Source of the DNA: Kribbella jejuensis
GTDB taxonomy: Bacteria > Actinomycetota > Actinomycetes > Propionibacteriales > Kribbellaceae
NCBI RefSeq assembly: GCF_006715085.1
Contig: NZ_VFMM01000001.1
Location: 2,294,001-2,358,000, forward strand
Length of the DNA: 64,000 bases
Direction of reading: 5' to 3'
A program made the position numbers and the translations under genes. Under the pieces are notes generated by a model. The model was not told where the DNA came from and made no database searches. It saw only the letters and a list, made by a program, of their open reading frames with translations. This document shows, piece after piece, positions 43,050-54,179 of this stretch; positions within the stretch are counted from its first letter, which is position 1, and each line of letters starts with the position of its first letter.

Positions 43050-45478
43050 GAGTTCCCTCCGGCGATCGTCACGATCGAGCCATGGTCTGCGTGCAGTGAA
43101 CGGCGGACGTGGGAGTCGGCCGAGTTCGTCGGCAGCCAGACCACGTTGTCGGTCATCGGCGTGATCACGACCGGCAGCCGGATGCTCCCGGCGTCGGTGC
43201 TCACCGCCAGCTCGTCACCGTCGACGACACCGATCCGGCGCGCGGTGGTGACCGAGATCCGGGCGACCGGCTTGCGCGCGGTCGCGGTCAGGTGCGGCTC
43301 GCCGTCGCAGGCCCGGCTGTCGTCGATCAGCATCCGCCAGGTCGCCAGCCGGGTCGAGTCGAACGCGCCGAGCGCCGGACCGGCCTGGTACGTCGGCTCC
43401 TGCGCGCGGTCGCCGTCCCAGCGGCCGAGCTCGTCGAACTCCTGCTTGGCGCCCTCGGGAGTGCTGAAGCCGAGCGACTGCCCCATCTCCTGGGCCAGCG
43501 CGGCCAGCGCCCGGGTGTCCGGCATCGCGGTCGGCACCCGCAGCACCACCGGGAACGGCCGCTCGCGGCCCTCCCAGTTCACGAACGTGCCGGACTTCTC
43601 CACCGGCGGTACCACCGGGAAGACGACATCGGCGTACTCGGTGACCTGCGACTTGCGGATCTCGAAGCTGACCACGAACGGCACCGCGTCGAGCGCGGCC
43701 AGCGCCGCGGCCGGGTCGGGCAGGTCGTCGATCTCGACGCCCGCGACAACCAGCGCCTGCAGCGATCCGGCGTTCGCGATGGTCTCGGTCAGGTCCTTGC
43801 CCGGCCGGCCCGGGAGGTTGTCCACACCCCAGGCGGCCTGCAGGTCGACCCGCGCCTGCGGGTCGGTGACCAGGCGGCCACCCGGCAGCAGGCCCGGCAG
43901 ACAGCCGGCCTCGAGCGCGGCCCGGTCACCCGCACGGCGCGGGATCCAGGCCAGCTGCGCACCGGAGTCCAGCGCCAGCCGGAGCGCGGCCGAGTACCCA
44001 CCCGGGACGCTCGCGAGCCGCTCGCCGACGACGATGATCGAGTCCGGACCGAGCGCGGCCCGGGCGGCGGCCCCGGCCTCACCGGCGTTGCCGAGGTCGG
44101 ACAGTACGGCGGCCTCGGTGCCCGGCGACGCCGGTACGACGACACCGTCGAGCTTCTCGACCCCACGCGACGCGTACGCCGCGACCGTGAACACCTTGGT
44201 GCCGTGTTTGCGCACGCCCTTGCGGACCCGCAGGAACACCGACGGAGCTTCCTCTTCCGGCTCGAACCCGGCGAACAGCACCGAGGCGGCCTGCTCCAGG
44301 TCCGTGAACGTCGTACCGAGACCGCTGCCGGCCACCGCGGCGGCCAGGAAGTCGGCCTCCTCGGCGGAGTGCGGCCGGGCCCGGAAGTCGATGTCGTTGG
44401 TGCCCAGCGCGACCCGGGCGAACTTCGAGTACGCGTAGGCGTCCTCGAGGGTCAGCCGGCCGCCGGTCAGTACCGCGGCGTTACCGCGGGCCGCCGTCAG
44501 CTTCTGCGCCGCGAAGGTCAGCGCCTCCGGCCAGGACGCCGGCCGCAGCTCGCCGTCCTCGCGGATCAGCGGGTGGGTCAGCCGGTCACCGGTTGAGGCG
44601 TACTGGAACGCGAACCGGTCCTTGTCGGAGATCCACTCCTCGTTGACCTGCGGGTCGTCGCCGGCCAGCCGGCGCATCACCTTGCCGCGCCGGTGGTCGA
44701 CCCGGATCGCCGCACCGGACGAGTCGTGCTCGGCCACCGACGGCACCGAGACCAGGTCGAACGGCCGCGAGCGGAACCGGTACGCCGCGCTGGTCAGCGC
44801 GCCGACCGGGCAGATCTGGATCGTGTTGCCGGAGAAGTAGCTCTCGAAGGGCTCCTTCTCGTAGATGCCGACCTGCTGCAGCGCACCGCGCTCGATCAGC
44901 GCGATGAACGGGTCACCGGCGATCTGCTCGGAGAACCGGGTGCAGCGGGCGCACAGGATGCAGCGCTCGCGGTCCAGCAGCACCTCGGCGGAGATGTTGA
45001 TCGGCTTGGGGTAGGTCCGCTTCACCTCGGTGAACCGGGACTCGCCGGCGCCGTTGCTCATCGCCTGGTTCTGCAGCGGGCACTCGCCGCCCTTGTCGCA
45101 GACCGGGCAGTCCAGCGGGTGGTTGATGAGCAGGAACTCCATCTGCCCGTGCTGCGCCTTGTCCGCCACCGGCGAGCTCACCTGGGTGCGGACCACCATG
45201 CCGTCGGCGACGGTGATCGTGCAGGAGGCCTGCGGCTTCGGCATGCCGCGGCCGTTCCCGGCGTCGGTGATCTCGACCAGGCACTGCCGGCAGGCGCCGA
45301 CCGGGTCGAGCAGCGGGTGGTCGCAGAACCGCGGGATCTGCACCCCGATCTGCTCCGCGGCCCGGATCAGCAGGGTGTTCTTCGGAACCTTGACCTCGAT
45401 GTCGTCGATGGTGACGGTCACCAGGTCGGTGCGCTCCACCTCCGAACCGGTGGCCGGCGGGTTCGCTTGGATCGTCAT
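43046..45478 (-). CDS. nuoG: NADH-quinone oxidoreductase subunit G
   Basis: 810 residues. N-terminal [2Fe-2S] N1b ligands are in [19 protein letters not shown]. Next is [17 protein letters not shown] (His-ligated N5) and [16 protein letters not shown] with CPVGALTS (N4). A molybdopterin-oxidoreductase-like domain without Mo follows. The extra N7-type cluster motif is not obvious by eye. 4-base overlaps on both sides. Confidence 0.96.
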   Translation of the reverse strand: MTIQANPPATGSEVERTDLVTVTIDDIEVKVPKNTLLIRAAEQIGVQIPRFCDHPLLDPVGACRQCLVEITDAGNGRGMPKPQASCTITVADGMVVRTQVSSPVADKAQHGQMEFLLINHPLDCPVCDKGGECPLQNQAMSNGAGESRFTEVKRTYPKPINISAEVLLDRERCILCARCTRFSEQIAGDPFIALIERGALQQVGIYEKEPFESYFSGNTIQICPVGALTSAAYRFRSRPFDLVSVPSVAEHDSSGAAIRVDHRRGKVMRRLAGDDPQVNEEWISDKDRFAFQYASTGDRLTHPLIREDGELRPASWPEALTFAAQKLTAARGNAAVLTGGRLTLEDAYAYSKFARVALGTNDIDFRARPHSAEEADFLAAAVAGSGLGTTFTDLEQAASVLFAGFEPEEEAPSVFLRVRKGVRKHGTKVFTVAAYASRGVEKLDGVVVPASPGTEAAVLSDLGNAGEAGAAARAALGPDSIIVVGERLASVPGGYSAALRLALDSGAQLAWIPRRAGDRAALEAGCLPGLLPGGRLVTDPQARVDLQAAWGVDNLPGRPGKDLTETIANAGSLQALVVAGVEIDDLPDPAAALAALDAVPFVVSFEIRKSQVTEYADVVFPVVPPVEKSGTFVNWEGRERPFPVVLRVPTAMPDTRALAALAQEMGQSLGFSTPEGAKQEFDELGRWDGDRAQEPTYQAGPALGAFDSTRLATWRMLIDDSRACDGEPHLTATARKPVARISVTTARRIGVVDGDELAVSTDAGSIRLPVVITPMTDNVVWLPTNSADSHVRRSLHADHGSIVTIAGGNS

Positions 45479-46785
45479 GCGCTAGCTCCAGCAGTCGCGA
45501 AGACAGTGCTTGCCATCGGGTCGAACGGGCAGCCGCCGTTCTCGAAGTGCGCCAGGTACTCGTCCTTGAAGTGCTGGATCGAGCTGGTGATCGGCGCGGT
45601 CGCGCCGTCGGCCAGGGCGCAGAACGAACGACCGGTGATGTTCTCGGACAGGTCGAGCAGGGTGTCCAGGTCCGCCGCGGACCCCTGGCCCTTCTCCAGC
45701 CGCTCGAGGATCTGCACCAGCCACCACGTGCCCTCACGGCACGGGGTGCACTTGCCGCAGGACTCGTGCTTGTAGAACTCGGTCCAGCGCAGCACCGAAC
45801 GGACCACGCAGACGGTGTCGTCGAAGATCTGCAGCGCCTTGGTGCCGAGCATCGAGCCGACCGACCCGACGCCCTCGTAGTCCAGCGGTACGTCGAGGTG
45901 CTCGGCCGTCAGCAGCGGCGTCGAGGACCCGCCCGGCGTCCAGAACTTCAGCTCGTGGCCCGCCCGGACACCGCCGGCCAGGTCGATCAGCTCGCGCAGC
46001 GTGATGCCCATCGGCGCCTCGTACTGACCGGGGCGGGTGACGTGCCCGGACAGCGAGTACAGCGTCATGCCCTTGGACTTCTCGGTGCCCATCGAGGAGA
46101 ACCAGTCGGCGCCGTTCTTGATGATCACGGGAACGGATGCGATCGACTCGACGTTGTTGATGACAGTGGGGCAGCCGTACAGACCGGCCACGGCCGGGAA
46201 GGGAGGACGCAGCCGGGGTTGACCACGACGACCTTCCAGCGAGTCCAGCAGCGCCGTCTCCTCACCGCAGATGTAGGCGCCGGCGCCGGCGTGCACGATC
46301 ACGTCCAGGTCGTAGCCGCTGCCGAGGATGTTCGTGCCGATGTAGCCGGCGTCCTTGGCTTCCTGGACCGCCTGCTGCAGCCGGCGGATCACGTGCAGCA
46401 CCTCACCGCGGACGTAGATGAACGCGACGGACGCGCGGATCGCGTAGGACGCGATCACGACGCCCTCGACCAGCGTGTGCGGCGAGGCCATCATCAGCGG
46501 GATGTCCTTGCAGGTGCCCGGCTCGGACTCGTCCGCGTTCACCACCAGGTACTTCGGCTTCGGGTTGTCCTGCGGGATGAACGACCACTTCATCCCGGTC
46601 GGGAAGCCCGCGCCACCACGGCCGCGCAGTCCCGAGTCCTTGACCGCGGCAACGACCTCCGCGGGCTGCATGGCGAGCGCCTTGCGGAGCGCGTCGTAAC
46701 CGCCGTTGCGCTGGTACGACGACAGCTGCCAGGCGTTGATCTGGTCCCAGTTGTCGGACAGCACCGGGGTCAGCACAGACGTCAT
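45475..46785 (-). CDS. nuoF: NADH-quinone oxidoreductase subunit F
   Basis: 436 residues, the NADH- and FMN-binding subunit. [20 protein letters not shown] binds [16 protein letters not shown] contacts FMN, and [18 protein letters not shown] with a later Cys holds the N3 [4Fe-4S] cluster. The ATG at 46785 is just 2 bases after the nuoE stop. The longer open frame upstream is antiphase to nuoE. Confidence 0.97.
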   Translation of the reverse strand: MTSVLTPVLSDNWDQINAWQLSSYQRNGGYDALRKALAMQPAEVVAAVKDSGLRGRGGAGFPTGMKWSFIPQDNPKPKYLVVNADESEPGTCKDIPLMMASPHTLVEGVVIASYAIRASVAFIYVRGEVLHVIRRLQQAVQEAKDAGYIGTNILGSGYDLDVIVHAGAGAYICGEETALLDSLEGRRGQPRLRPPFPAVAGLYGCPTVINNVESIASVPVIIKNGADWFSSMGTEKSKGMTLYSLSGHVTRPGQYEAPMGITLRELIDLAGGVRAGHELKFWTPGGSSTPLLTAEHLDVPLDYEGVGSVGSMLGTKALQIFDDTVCVVRSVLRWTEFYKHESCGKCTPCREGTWWLVQILERLEKGQGSAADLDTLLDLSENITGRSFCALADGATAPITSSIQHFKDEYLAHFENGGCPFDPMASTVFATAGASA

Positions 46786-46787
46786 GG

Positions 46788-47618
46788 TCAGTCCTCCTTC
46801 CGGGTGTCTTCGCCGTTGACCGCCTGGGACTCCTTGCCCGGCTGGTCGGACGGTCGCGGACCGGCCGCGGCCTCCGGGGAGACCGTCGACTCGGCGGCGC
46901 GGCCGGTGTGGCCGGAGCCGTTGCCGGCCGGGGCGGACCAGTTGCGCTCGCGGGCCAGCCGGAGGCCGGCCAGCGAGGCCTTGCCACCGGTCGGGCCCTC
47001 GTCGGCGCGGCCGTCCGGGTATCCGGCGAGCACCCGCTCGGCCTCGCGCCAGGTGCAGATCGTCGCGCCGCGCGGCGACTTCACCTCGGCGCCCGCGCGC
47101 AGGTCGTCGACCAGCTGGGTCGCGGACTGCGGCGTCATGTCGTCGAAGAACTCCCAGTTGACCATCATCACCGGGGCGTAGTCGCAGGCCGCGTTGCACT
47201 CGAGGTGCTCGAGGGTGATCTTGCCGTCCTCGGTGGTCTCGTCGTTGCCGACGTCCAGGTGCTGCTTGAGCCGCTCGAAGATCAGGTCGCCGCCCATCAC
47301 CGCGCACAGCGTGTTGGTGCAGACGCCGACGTGGTAGTCACCGACCGGGCGGCGCTTGTACATCGTGTAGAAGGTGGCGACCGCCGACACCTCGGCGCCG
47401 GTCAGCCCGAGCACGTCGGCGCACGCCTCGATGCCCTCCGGCGTCACCCGGCCCTCGACCGACTGCACCAGGTGCAGCATCGGCAGCAGCGCGGACCGGC
47501 CCTGCGGGTACCGTGCCGCGAGCTCGCGCATCTCCGCGATCGTGGTCTCGGTGATCGCCGAGTCGCCGGTGCTGTACGGCACGGTCTTGTCGGTACTCGT
47601 CGTGTGGTTCTCGGCCAT
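46788..47618 (-). CDS. nuoE: NADH-quinone oxidoreductase subunit E, C-terminally extended
   Basis: 276 residues. The thioredoxin-like [2Fe-2S] domain has GVCTNTLCAVMGGDLI and ECNAACDYAPVMMVN (cluster N1a). After about residue 180, a disordered Gly/Pro/Glu-rich tail (RNWSAPAGNGSGHTGRAAE to EDTRKED) extends it well past the usual 160-180 residues. The start codon abuts the nuoD stop (TAAATG). Confidence 0.96.
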   Translation of the reverse strand: MAENHTTSTDKTVPYSTGDSAITETTIAEMRELAARYPQGRSALLPMLHLVQSVEGRVTPEGIEACADVLGLTGAEVSAVATFYTMYKRRPVGDYHVGVCTNTLCAVMGGDLIFERLKQHLDVGNDETTEDGKITLEHLECNAACDYAPVMMVNWEFFDDMTPQSATQLVDDLRAGAEVKSPRGATICTWREAERVLAGYPDGRADEGPTGGKASLAGLRLARERNWSAPAGNGSGHTGRAAESTVSPEAAAGPRPSDQPGKESQAVNGEDTRKED

Positions 47619-48956
47619 TTAGCGGTCCACTCCACCCATCACCGGGTCAAGGCTGGCGACGGCGACGATCACGTCGGCGACCTGGCCGCCCTCGCACATG
47701 ATCGGCATCGCCTGCAGGTTTGCGAAGGACGGGTCACGGAAGTGCACCCGGAACGGCTTGGTGCCGCCGTCGGAGACGACGTGCGCACCCATCTCGCCGC
47801 GCGGCGACTCGATCGCCACGTAGGCCTGGCCGGCCGGGACCCGGAAGCCCTCGGTGACCAGCTTGAAGTGGTGGATGAGCGCTTCCATCGACTCGCCCAT
47901 GATGTGCTTGATGTGGTCGAGCGAGTTGCCCATCCCGTCGGCGCCGACCGCCAGCTGGCTCGGCCAGCCGATCTTCTTGTCGGCGACCATCACCGGCTGA
48001 CCGTCCATCTTCTCCAGCCGGTCGGCGCACTGCTCGACGATCTTCAGCGACTCGTGCATCTCCTGCAGCCGGACCCGGAAGCGGCCGTAGGCGTCGGAGG
48101 AGTCCCAGGTCGGTACGTCGAAGTCGTACGTCTCGTAACCGCAGTACGGCTGGGTCTTGCGCAGGTCCAGCGCGTAGCCGGTGGAGCGCACCGTCGGGCC
48201 GGAGATGCCGAGCGCCATGCAGCCGGCCAGATCCAGGTAGCCGACGTTCTGCAGCCGCGCCTTGAAGATCGGGTTGGCGTTGCAGAGCTCGGCGTACTCC
48301 TTGAGGTGCCGGTTCATCCAGGTGATGTACTCGCGGATCTTGTCCAGCGCACCCGGCGGCAGGTCCTGCGCGACACCGCCCGGCCGGATGAACGCGTGGT
48401 TCATCCGCAGGCCGGTGATCAGCTCGAACAGGTCCAGGGTCTTCTCGCGCTCGCGGAAGCCGATCGTCATCACGGTCAGCGCACCGATCTCCATACCGCC
48501 GGTGGCGATACAGACCAGGTGGCTGCTGATCCGGTTGAGCTCCATCAGCAGCACCCGCATGACGTTGGCCTTCTCCGGGATCTGGTCCTCGATCCCGAGC
48601 AGCCGCTCGACCGACAGGCAGTACGCCGCCTCGTTGAAGAACGGCGACAGGTAGTCCATCCGGGTGCAGAACGTGACGCCCTGCGTCCAGGAGCGGAACT
48701 CCATGTTCTTCTCGATACCGGTGTGCAGGTAACCGATGCCGCAGCGGGCCTCGGTCACGTTCTCACCGTCGAGCTCGAGGATCAGCCGCAGTACGCCGTG
48801 CGTGGACGGGTGCTGCGGGCCCATGTTGACGACGACGCGCTCCTCCGGCTCCTCGCCGAGACCGGAGACGACCGAGTCCCAGTCCTGGCCGGTGACCGTG
48901 AAGACCTTGCCCTCGGTGGTGTCCCGAGTGGTCGCGTACGGATCTGTTGTGGTCAT
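47619..48956 (-). CDS. nuoD: NADH-quinone oxidoreductase subunit D
   Basis: 445 residues, the 49-kDa subunit that forms the quinone site with Nuo[26 protein letters not shown] carries the quinone-contact His. [28 protein letters not shown] and [13 protein letters not shown] are further family blocks. The ATG at 48956 shares a base with the nuoC stop. Confidence 0.97.
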   Translation of the reverse strand: MTTTDPYATTRDTTEGKVFTVTGQDWDSVVSGLGEEPEERVVVNMGPQHPSTHGVLRLILELDGENVTEARCGIGYLHTGIEKNMEFRSWTQGVTFCTRMDYLSPFFNEAAYCLSVERLLGIEDQIPEKANVMRVLLMELNRISSHLVCIATGGMEIGALTVMTIGFREREKTLDLFELITGLRMNHAFIRPGGVAQDLPPGALDKIREYITWMNRHLKEYAELCNANPIFKARLQNVGYLDLAGCMALGISGPTVRSTGYALDLRKTQPYCGYETYDFDVPTWDSSDAYGRFRVRLQEMHESLKIVEQCADRLEKMDGQPVMVADKKIGWPSQLAVGADGMGNSLDHIKHIMGESMEALIHHFKLVTEGFRVPAGQAYVAIESPRGEMGAHVVSDGGTKPFRVHFRDPSFANLQAMPIMCEGGQVADVIVAVASLDPVMGGVDR

Positions 48957-49659
48957 CAGTTGTACGACCTCCGCGTGTCGGGCGGCGGGATGACGGCGCC
49001 CTTGTACTCGACGTCGATGCCGCCGAGCGGGTAGTCCTTGCGCTGCGGGTGGCCCGGCCAGTCGTCGGGCATCAGGACCCGGGTCAGCGCCGGGTGACCG
49101 TCGAAGACGATGCCGAACATGTCCCAGGTCTCGCGCTCGTGCCAGTCGTTGGCCGGGTAGACCGAGACGATCGACGGGATGTGCGGGTCGGCGTCGGGCG
49201 CCGACACCTCCAGCCGGACCCGGCGGTTGTGCGTGATCGACAGGAAGTGGTACACGGCGTGCAGTTCGCGGCCGGTCTCGTGCGGGTAGTTGACCCCGCT
49301 GACCCCGGAGCAGAACTCGAACCGCAGCGCCTCGTCGTCGCGCAGGTGCTTGCACACCTCGACCAGGTTCTCGCGCTTGATGTGCAGGGTCAGCTCGCCA
49401 CGGTCGACGACGACCTTCTCGATCGAGCCCTCCGCGGCCAGGCCTTCCAGCCGGTCCACCGCTGCGTCGAACCAGGAGCCGTACGGCCGCGGGGTCGCGC
49501 CGGGCAGCGCGACCTGGCGGCGCAGGCCGCCGAAGCCGGAGGTGTCACCGGTACCGCGGACACCGAACATGCCCTGGCGCTGGTCGATCACCTCGGCGCC
49601 CGGCGTCTGAGCGTCGCCGGCCGCGGAAGTCGCCGGAAGGTTCTCGGGCTGAGAATCAC

Positions 49660-49663
<4 letters not shown>
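48956..49663 (-). CDS. nuoC: NADH-quinone oxidoreductase subunit C
   Basis: 235 residues, the 30-kDa subunit. The conserved C-terminal block is [45 protein letters not shown]. The N-terminal 50 residues are a variable extension. GTG start at 49663, overlapping nuoB by 4 bases. Confidence 0.97.
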
Positions 49664-50214
<551 letters not shown>

Positions 50215-50215
50215 G

Positions 50216-50575
50216 TCAGTCCCACTCCAGTCCGCCGCGGCGCCACACGTAGGTGTACGCGACGAAGACGGTGACGATGAAGATGACCATCTCGACCAGC
50301 CCGAACAGTGCCATCTGGTCGAAGGCGACCGCCCACGGGTAGAGGAAGATGATCTCGATGTCGAACACGATGAACAGCATCGCGGTGATGTAGTACTTCA
50401 CCGGGAAGCGGCCACCGCCGACCGGCTGCGGGGTCGGTTCGATGCCGCACTCGTACGAGTCCAGCCTGGCCCGGTTGTACCGCTTCGGGCCGACCAGCGC
50501 ACTCACGGTGATGCTGCCCGCCACGAAGAGCAGCGCGAGCACACCAAGAGCAAGAATCGGTGTGTAGGGGTGCAT
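50216..50575 (-). CDS. nuoA: NADH-quinone oxidoreductase subunit A (operon copy)
   Basis: 119 residues, three helices. It keeps SYECGIEPT (40-48) and the acidic motif FDIE (71-74), in contrast to the orphan copy at 1947-2303. AAGGAGG is upstream at about 12 bases. First gene of the A-to-N block. The 96-base gap to menJ has no strong promoter by eye, so transcription probably comes from the menJ promoter. Confidence 0.97.
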   Translation of the reverse strand: MHPYTPILALGVLALLFVAGSITVSALVGPKRYNRARLDSYECGIEPTPQPVGGGRFPVKYYITAMLFIVFDIEIIFLYPWAVAFDQMALFGLVEMVIFIVTVFVAYTYVWRRGGLEWD

Positions 50576-50671
50576 CGCTGCGTGCTCCCTCCTTCAGCCG
50601 GTGGTCTGTCTGTGTTTGTTCTTGTCTGTTGTTATCAGTACCGCTGTGGCGCAGTTCACTCGCCCCGCCGC

Positions 50672-51985
50672 TCAGGCGGCGGGAGCCAGCTTCGTGAGCC
50701 CGTTGATGATCTTGTCCATCACGTCCCCGTCCCGCGGGTCGGTGAGGTTGGCAAGCAACTTCAAGGTGAACTTCATCAGCGTGGTGCGCGGCAGACCGTA
50801 CTTGGTGCACAGCCGCATCACCTCCGGATTTCCGATCAGCTTCACGAAGATCCGGCCGAGCGTGTAGTAGCCGCCGTACTCCTGCTTCAGCGCCTTCGGG
50901 TACGCCGAGAGCGCGCGCTCGCGCTGGTTCGGCTGCCGGCGCAGCGCCTGGGCGGCGACCTCGGCGGCGAACGCCCCGGACTCCATCGCGTACGGGATGC
51001 CCTCGCCGTTGAACGGGTTGACCATGCCGCCGGCGTCGCCGAGCAGCATCAGGCCGCGGGTGTAGTGCGGCTGCCGGTTGAAGCCCATCGGCAGTGCCGC
51101 GCCCCGGATCGGGATGGTCTGGAACTCGTCGCGGAACTGCCACTCCTCCGGCGTGTTCTTCAGCCAGGCCTTCAGCAGGTCGGCGTAGTCGACCTTGCCG
51201 AAGGCCTCGGAGGTGTTCAGGATGCCGAGGCCGACGTTGACGGTGCCGTCGCCCATCCCGAAGATCCAGCCGTACCCGGGCAGCAGCACCGTGCCGCCGG
51301 GCTGCTTCGGGTCGTCGGCCCACAGCTCCAGCCAGGACTCGAGGTAGTCGTCGTTGGTCCGCGGGCTGGTGAAGTACGTCCGGACGGCGACGCCCATCGG
51401 GCGGTCGTCGCGCTTGTGCAGGCCCATCGAGATGCTCAGCCGGGACGAGTTGCCGTCGGCCGCCATCACCAGTGGCGCCCGGAACTCGAGGTCGTCGCCG
51501 GCCCGCCGGCCGTTGTCGTCCACCGGCTTCGCGGTGACGCCGACGATGTGGCCGCGGTCGTCCAGGATCGGGCCGCTGACGTTGGTCCGCTCACGCAGCC
51601 GCGCTCCGGCCTTCACGGCCTGCCGGGCGAGCATGTCGTCGAAGTCCATCCGGTTGCGGGTCAGGCCGTAGTTCGGGTGGCTGGCCAGGTCCGGCCAGTC
51701 CAGCTGCAACTGGTGCCCGGCGCCCTGGATCCGGAGGCCGTAGTTGCGGATCCAGCCGGCCTCTTCGGAGATGTCGATGCCCATGTTGATCAGCTGCTTG
51801 GTGCCGCGCGGGGTCAGCCCGTCACCGCACACCTTCTCCCGCGGGAACGCGGTCTTCTCCAGCAGCAGCACGTCGAGACCGGCGTTCGCCAGGTGGTACG
51901 CGGCCGCCGATCCGGCGGGTCCGGCACCGACGACGATCACATCGGCGGTCTCCGCCTGCTGCCCGCTCGGCACGCTCTGGCTCAT
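50672..51985 (-). CDS. menJ: Geranylgeranyl reductase-family flavoprotein, menaquinone reductase MenJ-like
   Basis: 437 residues. FAD motifs are DVIVVGAGPAGSAAAYHL at the N-terminus and GLMLLGDAGGMVNPFNGEGIPYAMESG in the middle. CGDGLTPRG is the family active-site loop. MenJ of Mycobacterium tuberculosis (Rv0561c) reduces one isoprene double bond of menaquinone. Its position between menG and nuoA strongly favours the menaquinone tail as substrate here. A Rex-like operator lies in its leader. Confidence 0.9.
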   Translation of the reverse strand: MSQSVPSGQQAETADVIVVGAGPAGSAAAYHLANAGLDVLLLEKTAFPREKVCGDGLTPRGTKQLINMGIDISEEAGWIRNYGLRIQGAGHQLQLDWPDLASHPNYGLTRNRMDFDDMLARQAVKAGARLRERTNVSGPILDDRGHIVGVTAKPVDDNGRRAGDDLEFRAPLVMAADGNSSRLSISMGLHKRDDRPMGVAVRTYFTSPRTNDDYLESWLELWADDPKQPGGTVLLPGYGWIFGMGDGTVNVGLGILNTSEAFGKVDYADLLKAWLKNTPEEWQFRDEFQTIPIRGAALPMGFNRQPHYTRGLMLLGDAGGMVNPFNGEGIPYAMESGAFAAEVAAQALRRQPNQRERALSAYPKALKQEYGGYYTLGRIFVKLIGNPEVMRLCTKYGLPRTTLMKFTLKLLANLTDPRDGDVMDKIINGLTKLAPAA

Positions 51986-52019
51986 CTCTCCGGCCTGGAT
52001 GTTCTTGGGGGGCGTGTGC

Positions 52020-52041
52020 GCTCGTGAACGACTTCACGAGC
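52020..52041. promoter_or_regulatory. Rex-type operator in the menJ-nuo leader
   Basis: GCTCGTGAA and TTCACGAGC are perfect 9-bp arms around CGAC. The core CGTGAACGACTTCACG matches the Streptomyces Rex operator TGTGAACNNNTTCACA at every defined position except the two outermost. It lies 35 bases upstream of menJ, just downstream of a possible -10. Rex senses NADH/NAD+ and controls nuo in S. coelicolor. Confidence 0.75.
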
Positions 52042-52055
52042 CCTCTTCACTCGAC

Positions 52056-52084
52056 AGTCTAGGACTGCCTGACTCGGACACGAA
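52056..52084 (-). promoter_or_regulatory. Possible menJ-nuo promoter
   Basis: On the minus strand: TTCGTG (52084-52079), a 17-base spacer and TAGACT (52061-52056). Transcription would start near 52049, putting the Rex-like site at about +8 to +29, where a bound repressor would block elongation or open-complex formation. Confidence 0.45.
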
Positions 52085-52108
52085 ACTCGCCCCAACCGCC
52101 TTGCAGAC

Positions 52109-52151
52109 AAGCCAATTACGCATAATTTCCGTTGCGTAATTAAGTTGGCTT
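52109..52151 (-). other. Bipartite hairpin at the menG 3' end
   Basis: AAGCCA/TGGCTT and ATTACGCA/TGCGTAAT form a 14-bp stem with a 5-base bulge and a 10-base loop, in unusually AT-rich DNA. It includes the menG stop codon. There is no U-run, so it may be a processing or stability element, or a protein site, rather than an intrinsic terminator. Confidence 0.5.
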
Positions 52152-52838
52152 GACGGCCCGGTGGATGGCGACCAGACCGCCGGTCAGGTTGCGCCACTGG
52201 ACCCGGGTCCAGCCTGCTTCCTCGATCGCCCGGGCCAGTGGTTCCTGCGGCAGCCAGGCGCGGGTCGACTCGGCCAGGTACTCGTACGCCTCGGGGTTCG
52301 TCGACACCACCTTCGCCACCGCCGGCACCGCGCGCATCATGTACTCCAGGTACACCACCCGGAACGGCTTCCAGGTCGGGTGCGACTGCTCGAGGACGAC
52401 CAGCCGCCCGCCAGGCCGGGTGACCCGGAGCATCTCGGTGAGCGCGAGCGGTACGTCGTTCACGTTCCGCAGCGCCCAGGAGATCGTCACCACGTCGAAC
52501 GTGCTGTCCGCGAACGGCAGCCGGAGCGCGTCGCCGGCGATCAGGTCCAGCTCGGGGTGCCGGCGCTTGCCGACCGTCAGCATGCCGACCGAGAAGTCGC
52601 AGGACACCACCTCGGCGCCCGCCTCACGCAGCTTGGTGCTCGACGCGCCGGTGCCGGCCGCCAGGTCGAGGATCTTCAGCCCCTTCCGCGGCGCGATCTC
52701 CTTGAACGTCTCCGGGCGCCAGTACAGCTTCTCCAGCCCCATCGTCGCGACCGCGTTGGTCCGGTCGTACCCCTCGGCGACGTTGTCGAACATCGCCGCC
52801 ACGTCGTGCGGTTGTTTGCTGAGATCTGCGCGGGTCAC
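52140..52838 (-). CDS. menG: Demethylmenaquinone methyltransferase (MenG/UbiE)
   Basis: 232 residues. [18 protein letters not shown] at the N-terminus, SAM-binding [19 protein letters not shown], then [29 protein letters not shown], are UbiE/COQ5 blocks. It makes the last methylation of menaquinone. It lies upstream of menJ on the same strand with a 154-base gap that has its own regulatory signals, so it may be separately transcribed. Confidence 0.95.
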   Translation of the reverse strand: MTRADLSKQPHDVAAMFDNVAEGYDRTNAVATMGLEKLYWRPETFKEIAPRKGLKILDLAAGTGASSTKLREAGAEVVSCDFSVGMLTVGKRRHPELDLIAGDALRLPFADSTFDVVTISWALRNVNDVPLALTEMLRVTRPGGRLVVLEQSHPTWKPFRVVYLEYMMRAVPAVAKVVSTNPEAYEYLAESTRAWLPQEPLARAIEEAGWTRVQWRNLTGGLVAIHRAVKPT

Positions 52839-52888
52839 CTGTCTAGTTCATCACGCGAGGCGGGGGTGGAAGGACGGGAGGCATACGC

Positions 52889-54178
52889 TTGCATCTCGTG
52901 AGTGCATCTCCAGGTAGCCGTGCGGCCCTCGCGACCCGAGGCCCCGCACCGCAGTTGGTGGTTCGCAGTCAACCGGTGGACGGGGTGTCGGCGCACCTGC
53001 TCGACCATCTGCCGGACGAGGGCGGGCTGGCGTGGGTCCGGCGTGGCGACGGTCACGTCGGCTGGGGCGTCGCCGCCCGGCTGGACGTTGCCGGGAGCAA
53101 CCGGTTCGAGAAGGCCGCGCGCTGGTGGCAGGAACTCGTCGGCGCCGCGGTGGTCCGCGACGAGATCGGCGTACCGGGCTCCGGGCTGGTCTGCTTCGGA
53201 TCGTTCGGCTTCACCGATTCCGACCCCAGTGAGCTGGTCGTACCGGAAGTGATCGTCGGCCGTCGCGCCGGCACCACCTGGGTGACCACGATCTCCCCGG
53301 CGAGCTCGCTGGCCGCGCCGCCGGAGCTGGAGCTGCACGAGCCGTCGCCGGTGTACGACGTGACGTTCGCCGACGGCGCCCGGACCGGGACGGACTGGTC
53401 GAGCATCGTCGCGGACGCGGTCCGCCGGATCACCGCGGGCGACCTGGACAAGGTGGTACTGGCCCGCGACCTGATCGCGATCGCGGAGCAGCCGATCGAC
53501 CTGCGCTGGCCGCTGCACCGGCTCGCGACGGCGTACCCGAACTGCTGGACGTTCTCCGTCGACGGGCTGATCGGCGCGACCCCGGAACTGCTCGTCCGCC
53601 GGGAGAAGGGCCTGATCACGTCCCGCGTGCTCGCCGGGACGATCCGCCGTACCGGAGACGACGCGCACGACCTGGCGCTGGCCGCGTCGCTGGCGCGGTC
53701 CTCGAAGGACCTCGAGGAGCACGAGTTCGCGGTCCGCTCGGTCGCCGACGCGCTCGAGCCGCACTGCTCGTCGATGAACGTCCCGGAGACCCCGTTCGTG
53801 CTGCACCTGCCGAACGTGATGCACCTGGCCACCGACGTCGCCGGTGTCGCGAACAACGGCGCCTCCGCACTCGGCCTGGCCGCTGCGCTGCACCCGTCCG
53901 CTGCCGTCTGCGGTACGCCGACCCCGGTCGCGCGGGACCTGATCGGCGAGATCGAGGGCATGCAGCGGGGCCGGTTCAGCGGACCGGTCGGCTGGATGGA
54001 CGCCGCGGGCGACGGCGAGTGGTGCATCGCACTCCGCTGCGGCCAGGCCGACCCGGACGACACCCGCCGGATGCGGCTGTTCGCGGGCGCCGGCATCGTG
54101 GCGGGCTCCAACCCCGACGCCGAACTGGCCGAAACCAACGCCAAGCTGGTCCCGATGCGAGACGCTCTAGGAGATTGA
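52889..54178 (+). CDS. menF: Isochorismate synthase (MenF/EntC type)
   Basis: 429 residues. The chorismate-binding domain has DLDKVVLARDLIA, TPELLVRREKGLITSRVLAGTIRRTGD, HLATDVAG-like LATDVAGVANNG, and IEGMQRGRFSGPVGWMDAAGDGEWCIALR. It converts chorismate to isochorismate, the first step to menaquinone. TTG at 52889 is favoured by GGGAGG 7 bases upstream; a GTG at 52898 is the alternative. Divergent from menG with 50 bases between the starts. Confidence 0.9.
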   Translation: MHLVSASPGSRAALATRGPAPQLVVRSQPVDGVSAHLLDHLPDEGGLAWVRRGDGHVGWGVAARLDVAGSNRFEKAARWWQELVGAAVVRDEIGVPGSGLVCFGSFGFTDSDPSELVVPEVIVGRRAGTTWVTTISPASSLAAPPELELHEPSPVYDVTFADGARTGTDWSSIVADAVRRITAGDLDKVVLARDLIAIAEQPIDLRWPLHRLATAYPNCWTFSVDGLIGATPELLVRREKGLITSRVLAGTIRRTGDDAHDLALAASLARSSKDLEEHEFAVRSVADALEPHCSSMNVPETPFVLHLPNVMHLATDVAGVANNGASALGLAAALHPSAAVCGTPTPVARDLIGEIEGMQRGRFSGPVGWMDAAGDGEWCIALRCGQADPDDTRRMRLFAGAGIVAGSNPDAELAETNAKLVPMRDALGD

Positions 54179-54179
54179 G

